Origin: an uncultured Oscillospiraceae bacterium
GTDB lineage: Bacteria; Bacillota; Clostridia; Oscillospirales; Oscillospiraceae
Direction: 5' to 3'
Length of the DNA: 6,694 nt
Assembly: GCA_947631805.1 (NCBI GenBank)
Contig: CANRNA010000097.1
Span: 1-6,694 of the forward strand
Shown here: positions 6,689 to 6,694 of the stretch, piece by piece
Layout of the letters: each line of letters starts with the position of its first letter
Position numbering within the stretch: the stretch's first letter is position 1
Translations under genes and position numbers: made by a program
The notes under the pieces: model-generated
What the model saw: the letters and a program-made list of their open reading frames with translations, nothing else
Databases searched by the model: none
Told to the model about the DNA's origin: nothing

Positions 6689-6694
6689 TATCCG

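Overview
The window is a single co-directional run of conserved housekeeping genes, all on the + strand and almost without gaps: hprK (3' half only, cut by the window edge) - murB - rapZ - whiA - dnaE. The order, the Gram-positive-type proteins (HPr kinase/phosphorylase, WhiA) and the high G+C content with G/C-ending codons suggest a G+C-rich member of the Clostridia, plausibly an Oscillospiraceae-like gut anaerobe. This placement is inferred from gene content and style; no search was run.

Layout: hprK ends at 462. A 24-base A+T-richer gap carries the ribosome binding site for murB, which starts with GTG at 487. murB stops at 1398 and rapZ starts at 1401, using a Shine-Dalgarno sequence inside the last murB codons. 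rapZ stops at 2249 and whiA starts at 2251. whiA stops at 3150, a 13-base gap carries a strong ribosome binding site, and dnaE runs 3164-6688, ending 6 bases before the window edge. No gap reaches 300 bases. I see no RNA gene, mobile element, CRISPR array, terminator or obvious promoter, so transcription presumably starts upstream of the window and continues past it.

How the genes relate: HprK is the carbon-status sensor of the PTS/catabolite control system. MurB makes UDP-MurNAc for peptidoglycan. RapZ (YvcJ) is a P-loop nucleotide-binding protein whose enterobacterial relative controls amino-sugar synthesis upstream of MurB's pathway. WhiA is a DNA-binding protein linked to cell division and chromosome segregation. 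DnaE is a replicative DNA polymerase alpha subunit. The cluster thus joins nutrient sensing, wall precursor supply, division control and replication, and the tight spacing suggests co-transcription with translational coupling.

Nothing here looks like a previously undescribed system. The points most worth a second look are the absence of yvcK and crh/HPr from the places where relatives often carry them, the complete set of PHP metal-ligand residues in DnaE (possible built-in proofreading), the coupled gene junctions, and a small repeat and hairpin in the DnaE C-terminal linker.
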